DNA from: Trissonchulus latispiculum
Taxonomy: Eukaryota > Nematoda > Enoplea > Enoplida > Ironidae
Direction: 5' to 3'
Assembly (NCBI GenBank): GCA_030248195.1
Contig: JASAND010016279.1
Location: 1-64,000, forward strand
Length of the DNA: 64,000 nt
Shown here: piece by piece, positions 1 to 9,682 of the stretch
Layout: every line of letters starts with the position of its first letter
Position numbering within the stretch: the stretch's first letter is position 1
Notes under the pieces: model-generated
Database searches by the model: none
Told to the model about the DNA's origin: nothing
What the model saw: the letters and a program-made list of their open reading frames with translations, nothing else
Made by a program: the position numbers and the translations under genes

Positions 1-1388
1 AGAGGACGCTGATATGTACACATTTCTCGAAAAGGGAATTCGTGGAGGTGTATCGATGATCAGTCATCGGTACTCAAGAGCCAACAATCCAATGCTGCAG
101 GACTATGATGCAATGGCACCAAATTCTTACATAATATATACCTGGATGCCAATAACCTGTACGGATGGACAATGGCTGAGTATCTCCCACAACGGGATTT
201 TCGCTGGACAGATGAAGCAATCAATATTGAACAAATACCAAATGAAAACGAAACAGGCTACATTTTGGAAGTAGATTTAGAATACCCGGAAAGCCTTCAT
301 TCCTTGCACAATGATTATCCCTCTTGCCGTGGAGAGATTACAAATTAGCGATGACATGTTATCACAATACGCTATAAAATGCAAGAGAGCTTGCGGATTA
401 GCTCAGGAAGCACAGAAAAACTGGTACCTAACCTAAGAGCAAAGCAGAACTATATTGTTCACTACAGGAACCTCAAGTTGTACTTAGAATTAGGACTCAA
501 GCTCACAAAATTCACCGCATACTATCATTTACTCAAACTCCATGGATGGCTCCATACATATTGTTCAACACTGAGAAACGGAAACAGGCGAAAGACAGTT
601 TTGAAAAAGACCTGTTCAAGTTGTTCAATAATAGTGTGTTCGGAAAAACGATGGAGAATGTTAGAAACTACATAGACATTAAGCTGGTCAGCAGCGAAGA
701 GAAAATGATTAAACTTACCAAGAAAAACGAGTTCGACGGTTTTAAAGTTGTTGGAAGGATTTATGGGCGGTAAAGATGAAACGACCTTCTATTCAATTAT
801 GCAAGCCAATCTATGTGGGCTTTACGGTTTTGGATTTGTCGAAATGGCTGATGTATGACTTTCATTATAATTATACCAAGTCCAAGTATGGAGAGAGAGC
901 AACTCTACTAATGACTGATACTGATAGTCTTATATATCATATTATAACTGACGACATTTATGAGGATATGAAAACGGACTCGCGCTTATTTGATGCCAGC
1001 GATTATCCTAAAGAGCATAAATGCTATGATTCAACAAACAAGAAGATTATGGGAAAGATGAAGGACGAAATGGCTGGAAAAGTAATTGCAGAATTTGTTG
1101 GGTTGAGATCAAAGATGTATAGTATTCTGGATTCAGATAACAGCGAGAAGAAACGAGCAAAGGGAGTTAAGAAGAACGTCGTTGCTAGGGAAATTAGGCA
1201 TCAGTTATATAAAAATACATTGTTTGGTCAGGAGCAGCATAAGCATTTGATGAAATTTATTAGGAGTGACGGTGGTGAAATTTACAGAAAACAAGACTAG
1301 CCTGAGTGCATTTGATGATAAACGCTATTTGCTAAGTGATGGTTGTAGTAGTTTAGCCTATGGTCATTGTAATATACTACAAATGTAA
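1..1388 (+). pseudogene. Polinton-type DNA polymerase B, C-terminal part, frame-broken
   Basis: This is the 3' part of a protein-primed family B DNA polymerase of the Polinton/Maverick type, the replicative enzyme of those virus-like transposons. The coding sequence is spread over several frames. A motif-A-like block (LDANNLYGW) lies near 145-180 in a different frame from the ORF at 14-274. The motif B block ([10 protein letters not shown]) is at about 625-660. The motif C block (TDTDSL) is near 915-935 in the 174-aa ORF at 776-1300. The conserved C-terminal block (FDDKRY, then LAYGH) is read at about 1308-1365 only after another frame change, and that frame stops at 1388. The order and spacing of motifs match the family, while the frame breaks and the missing N-terminus (off the window edge or lost) indicate a dead copy. 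The neighbouring genes of a full Polinton (integrase, capsid proteins, ATPase) are not seen here. Confidence 0.8.
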
Positions 1389-2072
1389 ATAACTTTGTTT
1401 ATTACCATACATATTGTACATTAAGTTGTCTGTGTTATTGGATATGTATGTTACGAATGTATAAAAAACAAATGGCACAAAATCTCAAAAGAAAACTTGA
1501 GCCCGAGATCTCGGCGGGCGACCTTATACACGTAATTTTGACATAAGGTAGGGGATTAGCCAATCAGATGCGTTTTAGTTCAAACGCATATAAACACATG
1601 GTTAACTGTGTTAACCGTGCTCCCCCCCCCGAGATTTCGGTCTTGATGTGGCGTGCCGAGCATCTGACAGGCCATTTACATTAAGCAAGAGTACGGTGTC
1701 GTACTCTTGCTATTATTTACTCTTGATGATGTATATTAGAGTTATGAATCAAATTGTGACAAATTTAGTGGGGTTGGGATTCTAATCGTTTAGGGGCTCA
1801 AAAATAAGTTTAAGAATTTGTTTGATTTATTTCTAAGATTGGTTAGGGTAGGATACCAGTTGAGTTTTTGGATACCCAAATAGCTCATTACTCTTTTTCG
1901 GACTGAATAGACATAAAAGGAATGCCTTTAGGGGATGTGCGAGGTTCCGGCAGCAATTAGTCACGTGTGGTACATTTGTTTGAAATTTCTCTTTATGTGG
2001 TAGATGTCAGATTGCTTTAGTGGTGATTTTTCGAAAGTCTATAGCTTTCGCAGTTTTGGGAGTTGGCAAGAG
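1389..2072. other. Non-coding flank of the polymerase remnant with hairpins
   Basis: No ORF is supported. The stretch holds several perfect short inverted repeats: an 8-bp stem at 1568-1575/1582-1589, a 7-bp stem at 1600-1606/1610-1616, and an 11-bp stem with a 4-base loop at 1685-1710. CGAGATCTCGG at about 1504 and a similar C-rich CGAGATTTCGG near 1629 flank them. A TATA-like ATATAAA lies just after the first hairpin. These may be terminal or promoter sequence of the Polinton whose polymerase precedes them, but no terminal repeat could be identified. Confidence 0.4.
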
Positions 2073-3440
2073 CTTTGTACATCGTTTTAAAGCTTATAAT
2101 CTGTACATTCATGAGAGCTTACGAAACTAGCAAAATTAGCAAAACATTGCATAATTTTTTGATATGTTGACACGTGACAGGCTGAATATAGACCAAAACC
2201 TTTTGAACATCGATTTCTCAAAACTATAGAATCGGCCAAAATTTTTTTCTTGTGCCAGGATATGAAGAACATGTGGGCCGACGGTGTTTTTTTGGATTTG
2301 GCTAAACAAGCCTCAATACTCCAGTAAATCCGGCAAATGTGAGATGACACGAAATTTCGCAACTTTGTACTCAGTTTAATCGCCACTGGAGACGTTTTAG
2401 CTCAAACCGAGAAAATCGTCCCTCGGCAATAGTGTGGGATATTACCCGTTAGGGCACGAGTAGCCAGCTGCACAGCAGCGCAGCACTGAAAATTACACGT
2501 AGTGCTATCTTCATATGTGTGACGTAAAGTATATTCTACTTGATGAAATTATACAACTTTGAACTATTTCGATAATTGTTTTATTCATGAATGATAAAAG
2601 TGATTTCTTTTTGGGCTAGCTACGCCAGTAGCACAAAGCATATATAAGTGAGAAAAGTGTAGGTTTAGAGTCAGTTGGAGTGTCAACAGCGTAGGGTATT
2701 GGGTTTTATTGACTAGTTGGGTAGGAGTCGTTGGGCAAGGTTTAGGTATTTGGGAGCGGGTAACGCCCTCCCTTGTGTACTTTGCGTCTACTTATCGTGT
2801 TCCTTTTCTGTGTCTTATATTAGTCTCGTATGTTTATTTCAAAGCTGGTATGAGTATTTTGTATTCGGTATAGTAAACTCTAGCGGTATTCTGTTTATTA
2901 ACTCTAGGGACGGTCGTCTAGGACTCGCAAAGGATTCTACCTTGATCTACTCGCTAATTTACAGTACTCTCATATCTTCTCTCAATTGGCTAGGATTGGA
3001 TATCACACACTGAGCTCTTACTTGCAATCATCTAGTGAAGTCCGACATAGTTTATTATTGCGGTACACATACAGTACTTCACAATAGTGCGAATTTTCAT
3101 TCTGTCAAAACTCACACGAATCTATTGGGTAGTTTTAGAGAAATCGATGTTCAAACAAAATAAGTTTTGCTAAAATGGTTTTTCCACGAATTCTCTAGCT
3201 TAAAGCGACGAACTCTGGCGAATTGGCACGGATAAAATGTGCAAATGGACGATGTATCGATTATGTATAAATAAGTCAAAATTGTCTGTAAGATTTGGCA
3301 GTAATTTGGCAGTATAAATGGCAAAAATCGTTTAGGCTTATACTGCCTTAAATGCTAGATATAGCCCAAAAGTTGTAAAAGTAAAAATCCTGACCGTGGC
3401 CCGTTTTAGTGAGATATATTTTCTAGAGGGAGATAGAGCT
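2073..3440. repeat. Dispersed AT-rich repeat, copy 1, split by a solo LTR
   Basis: The pieces on either side of the solo LTR (about 2073-2432 and 3084-3440) read together like the block starting at about 61657. Both begin with TTAAAGCTTATAATC and continue through the same landmarks (AGAATCGGCC, GGATTTGGCT, GACACGAAAT, GCAATAGTGCG, TCGATGTTCAAA). The two copies are clearly diverged. No protein is encoded. The TTAA at the shared left edge is compatible with a TTAA-targeting DNA transposon, but the right end was not defined. Confidence 0.6.
2433..3083 (+). mobile_element. Solo LTR (651 bp) of the giant gypsy family
   Basis: This block aligns along its length with the 3' LTR at 50474-51134, with many substitutions and small indels. 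It begins TGTGGGATATTACCC and ends CTTCACA. It is flanked by ATAG on both sides (2429-2432 and 3084-3087), a 4-bp target duplication. The related empty site near 61978 reads GCAATAGTGCG once, which fixes the borders. A TATA box (TATATAAG) lies at about 2640 on the plus strand. With no internal region left, it is best explained by recombination between the two LTRs of a former full element. Confidence 0.88.
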
Positions 3441-4202
3441 CGAACTGATGTACAAACATTTGTACAGTCTACAGGCGCAGCATACTTAGCTACCTACTCT
3501 TTTTCTCTTTGTCTTGGTCAGCTACCATGTACACTTGTGCAAACAAGACAGCAGAGGTAGCTATGTAAAACCTAATTTGCATATTTGCATTAAGAAGAGT
3601 ATTTGCTCGCCACCTTCCACTTAGCAGTGTGTATGTGTGTGCGTGCATAGCAACTATATGTTAACATGTGTGTGCTGGTAAGGTGGCCGACATTCCACCT
3701 TTCGCCACCTTTTCTATTTCTACTGAACTATAGCAAGTACTGTCGCAAAATTTGTGTTCTGATTTGTTGCTTCTGGCTACCAGCAACAGAAAGAGGCCGT
3801 CCGTCGTCAAAAACATGTACTAATTTGTTTGCAATGAGACGATGCAATTACATATAAAATCCTTATTGCCCTGCTAATTTTTGTGTATAGCTTCAAGTAG
3901 GGGTGCGAGAATTATATACTTTGGCTAGCCTGTACAATGCAATTGACTTGTGTTAACACATCTTCCTCTCTGCATGAGTACACGCACTTTTATACAGTTT
4001 TGTTGTGCACAGAAAAAGTTTTGGTGACTAATTTGCATATTTGTGCAGACTGGCTGTTCCTTTGCTGAGTACACTGTTGCATGTTTGTATAAGCAATAAC
4101 TAACAGGAATATCGTTAGTTAAACACCAGGGTCTATTTTGCATAATTGAATATGAAAGCCTCTTCTTGTTTGCATAGACATGTGACACTAGACAACAATA
4201 GA

Positions 4203-4239
<37 letters not shown>

Positions 4240-4434
4240 GTAATGGTGCAAAGATAAGTTTAGAGGTCAATTTCTGTAGTACACTTTCCTATCCTAGTAT
4301 TGTTGTCCCCTGCGCGCGTATACGTATCAGAGAAAAAGGTATAACGCAAAGTCATAAAAAATAATGCAAACTTATCAACTTATAATAGAGAGATTACAGT
4401 TTAGACGTTTAGATAGTTTTTTAGTTTTTAGCGA
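3441..4434. other. No gene seen; contains a (TTA)n run
   Basis: AT-rich sequence with no supported gene. A (TTA)n microsatellite occupies about 4204-4239 and produces the poly-Tyr and poly-Asn ORFs that cross it. Two CTAATTTGCATATTTG stretches (about 3570 and 4029) match the repeated motif in the 207-bp LTRs at 8890 and 13912 and may be decayed relatives of that LTR family. Confidence 0.5.
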
Positions 4435-5105
4435 TTTTGCTCCCCCCCACCAGATTTTCAGATTTTACTAGCATCCCCCAAATTTTTGGCCGAAAAGTGT
4501 CTACATAGGTGTACCAAAGATGTTTGCATGTTTTCGATCTTAAAACTGGTAGGTGTTCCGCCTGTTTCGGCTGGGGGGGGGGGCAGTAAACAATCAAACT
4601 CTGGCTTGCGGGGGTCACAAAAATCACAACTTTTTACAAACAGCGTGTAGCTGCCGCTAAATATTCGCATCAGAAAAAAACCGGCGGCCCCGGAATAGAG
4701 TGTTTCAAGAAATTTTTATAAGCCCCTCATCAGATTTTCAGATTTTCCCTACCACCCCCAAAGTTTTGGTCGAAAAGTGGCCAAAAATGGCAAATGGCAA
4801 AAGCTAAAATTTATGGGGTTTTGGAAAATTTTCGGCTAGGCAACATATATAACTCTAATCAAAAACCACTCGTATTCCCCAACCACCAACCAACCCACCA
4901 CATATATGTTAGGGGAGTTGGGAGAGGGGCCCCCACCAAAATGACAACTTTTGGCAACCCTCCCCACATTTTCAAATTTTGCTACCTCCCTCCCCAGATT
5001 TTCAGATTTTACTACCACCCCCCGCAAATTTGTGGCCGAAACGTGGCCAAAACTGGCAAAGAAAAGAAAATTTAGGAAATTTTGGAAAATTTTCGGCTAG
5101 GCCCC
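4435..5105. repeat. Three diverged copies of a C-rich/AT-rich module
   Basis: A module of roughly 60-70 bp built from CAGATTTTCAGATTTT, a run of Cs, then AAATTTTTGGCCGAAA recurs near 4445, 4730 and 4990. A second module ending GGAAAATTTTCGGCTAGGC occurs near 4822 and 5080. The ORFs on both strands here are by-products of the repeats. Confidence 0.6.
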
Positions 5106-6030
5106 CTCTCCTTCCGTCAAAACCACTGTTTCCGGGCCTCCTAACGCAGAACAATTTTCCGGTGCTAATCCCATCAAAAGCATACAACACAGCGTAAAGC
5201 AGTGACAGAGGACCTACAATGATTGGTGCTGGAACACTATTGTTGCCTGACAGTGGCAGCTTTTTGAAGCTTTCACCAATAAACAAGGGCGCCGACTTTG
5301 CAGAACTTCTGCAATGTTCTGCATCATCATTAAAAGATCTGTGCTTACATAATTTAAAATTTCGAAGCAACTATTTTAACGAATTTTAACGAATGTTTTA
5401 AAATTTTAAAAATCGAAGCAACTAAAAAGCATCCCTGGGTTTAGTTGTGCAGCTTACATCTGCTAAGTAGCAGCCATACAGCATACATGGTGAATGATCC
5501 ACAATCTTTGGAATAAATTGGTGGGGTTTTGCAAAAACTATATTTTTATGATAGCAGCTAGCGGGATAAGATTTGAAAGATGACCACGCGTCAGATAATT
5601 TGCCCCTGTGAGATCTTCAGATCGACACCCTTAGTTTGATTATACGGCTTTCATAGTTCAAGAAAATAGTGGACTATTTGAGTTCTGCAGTAACTACAAG
5701 CTTTTATAAGAAAGCTAAAATAAGAAAAATGGCCATATCTGACCATAGCGAAAAGCTAGAAAACTGCTTCCAAAAACAAAGGTGTAGAGCCCGTTAAAAT
5801 CTTTCGAATGGATAAAGTCATAACTATGCAGCTGCTTTCTAACTTTCAAAAATTGGTAAAAACCTCCCTGAACGAAATCTCTGGTTTTTTGAAGCGGGAT
5901 TGAGCGGTCTGTGTTAGAATGCTAAACGAACTTATTTTGGAAAATTTCGTCAAAATTGGACTTGGTGTATGCCATATACCAACAGTATGTGCCCTGTACC
6001 CAAAAAGAATCACCACCTTAAGCCCCTTAC
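5106..6030. other. No gene seen
   Basis: AT-rich sequence with only short chance ORFs. No repeat, RNA or regulatory signal that I can support. Confidence 0.4.
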
Positions 6031-6236
6031 GTTTGAAACGCTAGTTGTTGATACTGGTAAATTTTGTTGGCCAGTTGTTGTACTCTTAAACATAGAGAGA
6101 GAAGCAGATGTCGAAGCAGACGTAGAAGGTGAAGCAGATGTCGAAGTAGAAGTTGTGGTGATATCCGTGGTGACTTCTGCAGTTTGGCTGGTAGAGGCAA
6201 GCATTGGACTACACAGACTTGCGCCGTCGCATGCAT
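6031..6236 (-). CDS. Candidate exon: Ser/Thr-rich extracellular stalk
   Basis: Read on the minus strand, an acceptor (AATCTTCAG) precedes a 206-bp open segment that ends at a donor (GTAAGG). It starts in the middle of a codon (two bases carried) and encodes a short cysteine-containing start (CDGASLC) followed by a long Ser/Thr/Ala-rich tract, typical of a glycosylated stalk. It follows the lectin-like exon at 6535-6656 with compatible phase. The exon at 60955-61110 has the same layout: two-base start, two cysteines, then a Ser/Thr tract. Together they suggest two related genes with a lectin head and a mucin-like stalk. Where the remaining exons of this copy lie is not clear. Confidence 0.4.
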
Positions 6237-6534
6237 CTGAAGATTGTGGTGGTGCTGGTGCTCCTGCTGAAATGGCGTCAAAATTTGCAGAAAGGAATTC
6301 TCAGTCCTCTCAAGCTGCGGTCTTGGTTTAGAGTTAAAATTAGATAACATACACTGCGTTATCTACGATATACATGCTCTAACAAGAATGCAGAATAGGT
6401 AATGGAAAAGGTCATGAGTGCAACAAGACTATCACCTGATGTCCTTACTCAATCCCATAAAGTTTGCTTGACATTCTGAATCTGAAGTCTTCATTTCTAC
6501 GGACGCCTGTTGCAATATTAGAGTTATAACTTAC

Positions 6535-6656
6535 GTGCTGTTTCACAAGCAATTCGTTTTGTGTCATCACAGCTGCAATCATTTATACCAGTGCCGTAAA
6601 TTCTAGCACACTCGGCTGGAGGAACATTATCTTGTTTGGCATTTGCTGAGACAAAT
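6535..6656 (-). CDS. Candidate exon: C-terminal half of a C-type-lectin-like domain
   Basis: On the minus strand this 122-bp segment has an acceptor (AATGTTCCAG) and a donor (GTAAGT). It carries one base of a codon at each end and reads openly between. The protein has the spacing of the last part of a C-type-lectin fold: CARIYGTGINDCSCDD, then IACE. A second exon of exactly 122 bp, with the same phases and the same cysteine pattern, lies at 63697-63818, which strengthens both calls. The calcium-binding WND-type triplet is not obvious (IND here), so sugar binding cannot be assumed. Confidence 0.45.
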
Positions 6657-8505
6657 CTGGAACATTTGAAATGCTGCATCAGGTGTAGCAGTCTCTCAAT
6701 AGTATTATAAAGAATACTATAACATAAAAAATTGAGAAGATGTGGTTGCCACGTATTACAAATAATCATTCCTTTAATTGTGGTAGGTTTCCAATAATTT
6801 ATATTAATTGTATTGTATTGTATTGTATTGTATTTCCTGTATTTATTTATTTATTTGTTTATTTTTTATTTATTATTATTTATGTATTTGTATATTTAAC
6901 ATCAATTGAATCTAAATCAATCAAAACATTAACTTTAAACACAAAATCATGACAAAAAACGTGGGAATGCGATTAGACTAGCTTCATTCCAGGCACGCGT
7001 ACCCACTGAAAATTTCAAACTAATGGGAATGTTAAAAGCCTGAGTCACGTTAGGCTGCACACGTGCCGGCTGAAAATTTCAGGCCACACGCTGTAATCAG
7101 AACTTACAACGATAGGAACGCTAAAAGGCTAGGCGGCGCGCGTGCCGTCTGAAAATGCTTGAAGCCTGTGGCACACAATTATTTATTTATTTCGTTAGTT
7201 ATTTAATTGTATTCAAGAATTACTGCACAGACATTAACGGTCAATCCAAGAAAATACTAACGATGTAATGGCTTACATTGTTAACTGAAATAGTTATTGT
7301 TATGGTCTTGTTGTATGCGTTGTATTTTTATTGTTGTTGTTATCAGTAAAGTTTGGGAGGGCACAGAGGATCCCTTCGCCAACATAATTTGTATTACCCA
7401 CTTCAACGGGGAGCGTGAATTACCTAGTTTAGAGTCGGTTTTGGTAAGCGTTTGAAAGTTGATTTCGTTTGTTTACCACAATCAAACAATTTGTAAGTAT
7501 TTGTTTTCAAAAATGTAAAAATGCAGCAAATTATTCAGTAGTAAGGCTTTACCAATATTTTAGCATTTTATCAATATTGTTAGACATTTACACAATTGCT
7601 TCGCAAGGTTCGGGCATATTTAATACGTTTTTGAAGAAGCTTCCAATTTGCGGTTTGAAAATTGAAAATTTGGGGGTTGGACAATCAAAGTCGAATGATG
7701 ACAGGACAGATCCATTGGTGGGAACGTTGCAATATGAAACTGTCTATTGGATCCCCCTCTTAATCATACCTGAACGGATCAACCTTCACTGACCCCTGTG
7801 AAAGCAAATTTGGGTACCCCTTGTGAGAGCGATTTTTCTTAGGGGTACCTACTTTTGACAGCGATTTTTAAGTGATTTTTACCAGTTTTTAACAAAAAGA
7901 AAACACGTTTTTCGTGCGCTTTTAGCAAAAACTCGAAATGTGAAGCGAACAATTACGGCGTAGCCGGGAAAGTTTTGGAAATTTTAGTCACACTAAACCT
8001 AATTTTTGGGCAATTTTCTTACCCATGTGGGAGCAATTTCGCGACCCATTGTGGACGACTTCGCTGACAGCGGGGAAACTTCCCCCCGTTTCTCCTCATT
8101 GCCACCTGAGTTCTTAATTCAAAGTCTTTTTAAGAGGCTGATCGAATACAAGAAACGGCTCTCCTGAAATAATCTTAACCATCCGTTGGAAACTTTCAGG
8201 ACTGGCGACTGGTGCTAATACTAGCAAAACAATGTGCATATTTTGAAGAATGCAGGAATTGAATTATACTTATTACGGAGCAGTAATATAGGCTAGTTGT
8301 TTAAAATGGCGTCACTCATTAGTGACTGAACAAACATAGCTCTTATTTTGCACAGATGTACCAATGTTTCAAGAAATTCAATATTGAAATATTCCGTTTA
8401 AACAAAAATGTAGAACTGTGTTCCTGCGTACCCCAAAAATGAAAATTTTGATTGCAGAATTAATGAAAAATTTAGAGAAAAATTTCACACTAATTGCTGC
8501 TGTTT
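6657..8505. other. No gene seen; short tandem repeats
   Basis: A (TTGTA)n run is at about 6808-6833. A degenerate tandem repeat of roughly 70-80 bp, marked by CTGAAAATTTCA and ACGTGCC-type words, lies at about 6960-7180. Around 7790-8060 there are repeated words GAGCGATTTT and GGGTACC. No coding region is supported. Confidence 0.4.
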
Positions 8506-8889
8506 TGCGTGAGTAGTTTATGGCCACCATTTCGCACCTTACTCCCGGGAGTAAAAATCGGGCGTAAAGTCTTTGGCTGCGTTCCCACTTGGGAATCCAT
8601 CAAGGTTATTTTAAATAAATTGTCCCCTGGGTTTTCGAGTTGCAAATTCTTATTCTCACCACCAGTCATCCCTGGGGGCTCCGTCTTTTTCATATTTTTA
8701 TGTCCTTTGGGGGTTTATCAAGGTCACCTATCACCGGTCACCTTCTTTCTGAGTTCATATAATTTTAGGGCCTTAGACAACTTAGACAACTTCATGTTCT
8801 ACTTCCTAGATATGCCCTATTTATTTGTCCTTCTGATTTCCCACGTACTTCCGGACTATTTTGATTTTGAGTCACACTTACCTTACAAC

Positions 8890-9096
8890 TGTGAAGACTA
8901 ATTTGCATACGGAACTAACCTTGTTCCTGCTTGCCTAACTGTTTGCGCAAAGAAACTAATTTGCATATTTGTCAGAAGATTGCTATTTCTGTTACCCTGT
9001 TTTTCTGTTGTCTGTTGTCAGTTGTATAACGTGTGCCTTAATAGAAAGCAGTGTTTCTTTATTAGTGCTAGCCATTATAAGATAGGCAACTTCATT
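8890..9096 (+). repeat. 5' LTR of the 8.9-kb gypsy element
   Basis: A 207-bp LTR starting TGTGAAGAC and ending CTTCATT. The last two bases are not CA, as judged from the target duplication. It contains two copies of CTAATTTGCATA (about 8899 and 8958), which include the ATTTGCAT octamer, and a TATA-like TATAAG near 9084. Confidence 0.88.
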
Positions 9097-9107
9097 GGAG
9101 GTTCCAC
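9096..9107 (+). promoter_or_regulatory. Primer-binding site
   Basis: TGGAGGTTCCAC starts on the last base of the LTR and begins with the TGG that pairs with a tRNA CCA end. The tRNA used cannot be named from the sequence alone. Confidence 0.55.
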
Positions 9108-9121
9108 ATTTTTTGATTCTT

Positions 9122-9163
9122 AGTAATTATGTCTTTCCGACATAATTACTCTGGCGCAGCCAG
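9122..9163 (+). promoter_or_regulatory. Two consecutive leader hairpins
   Basis: A perfect 12-bp stem (9122-9133 with 9139-9150, loop TTTCC) is followed directly by a 5-bp GC-rich stem (CTGGC/GCCAG, 9151-9163). The position just after the primer-binding site is where retroviral packaging and dimerisation signals lie; that role is inferred. Confidence 0.5.
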
Positions 9164-9182
9164 GCTGAATTTTTCCATTCCG

Positions 9183-9188
9183 GTAAGT
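9183..9188 (+). promoter_or_regulatory. Candidate 5' splice donor in the retrotransposon leader
   Basis: CCGGTAAGTA contains a consensus GTAAGT donor 87 bases after the LTR. It could be joined to the acceptor at 12893-12894 to make a subgenomic RNA for the downstream ORF. Confidence 0.45.
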
Positions 9189-9682
9189 AAATAAATCTCT
9201 TTGCGTGCCAGTTTTTGGTACTACTTTCAGATTATATTTTCTAAATATCAACGTCTAATGGTCCTATCTCATATTGTGTCAGTTTTTGACGCTTTTCTGT
9301 ATTACTGATTTTGGCTTCTTCTTTTGCTGACCGCTGATAGTGTCTCTATTTTGTCTGACCACATATTTGACATTGCTTTTTAAGCAATTTAGAAGTAGTA
9401 TAAAAATAGGTTGTTTGTCTGCTGCAATTGGACAAATAGATAGCATTCTCTTCTACTTGGCTTTGCGTTTTGTGCTTGTGTTTTTCCGTTTTGGAAAACC
9501 ACTTATGAGATTATCTTATTAAGATAATTTCACAGACAAATAACAAATTGTTGCTTGTCTGGTTTATCTTTCTTTTGTCCTCAAAGCCACTTATTAGTTT
9601 CTGCTATCTATTTGCTTCACCCAATCAAATCCAAAACAATGTCCGACACTGAACATGGACATTTCAACTGGATGAGCGAACG

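Noticed and set aside
4204..4239. Poly-Asn and poly-Tyr ORFs
   Set aside because: Artefacts of a (TTA)n microsatellite; the same applies at 22221-22338.
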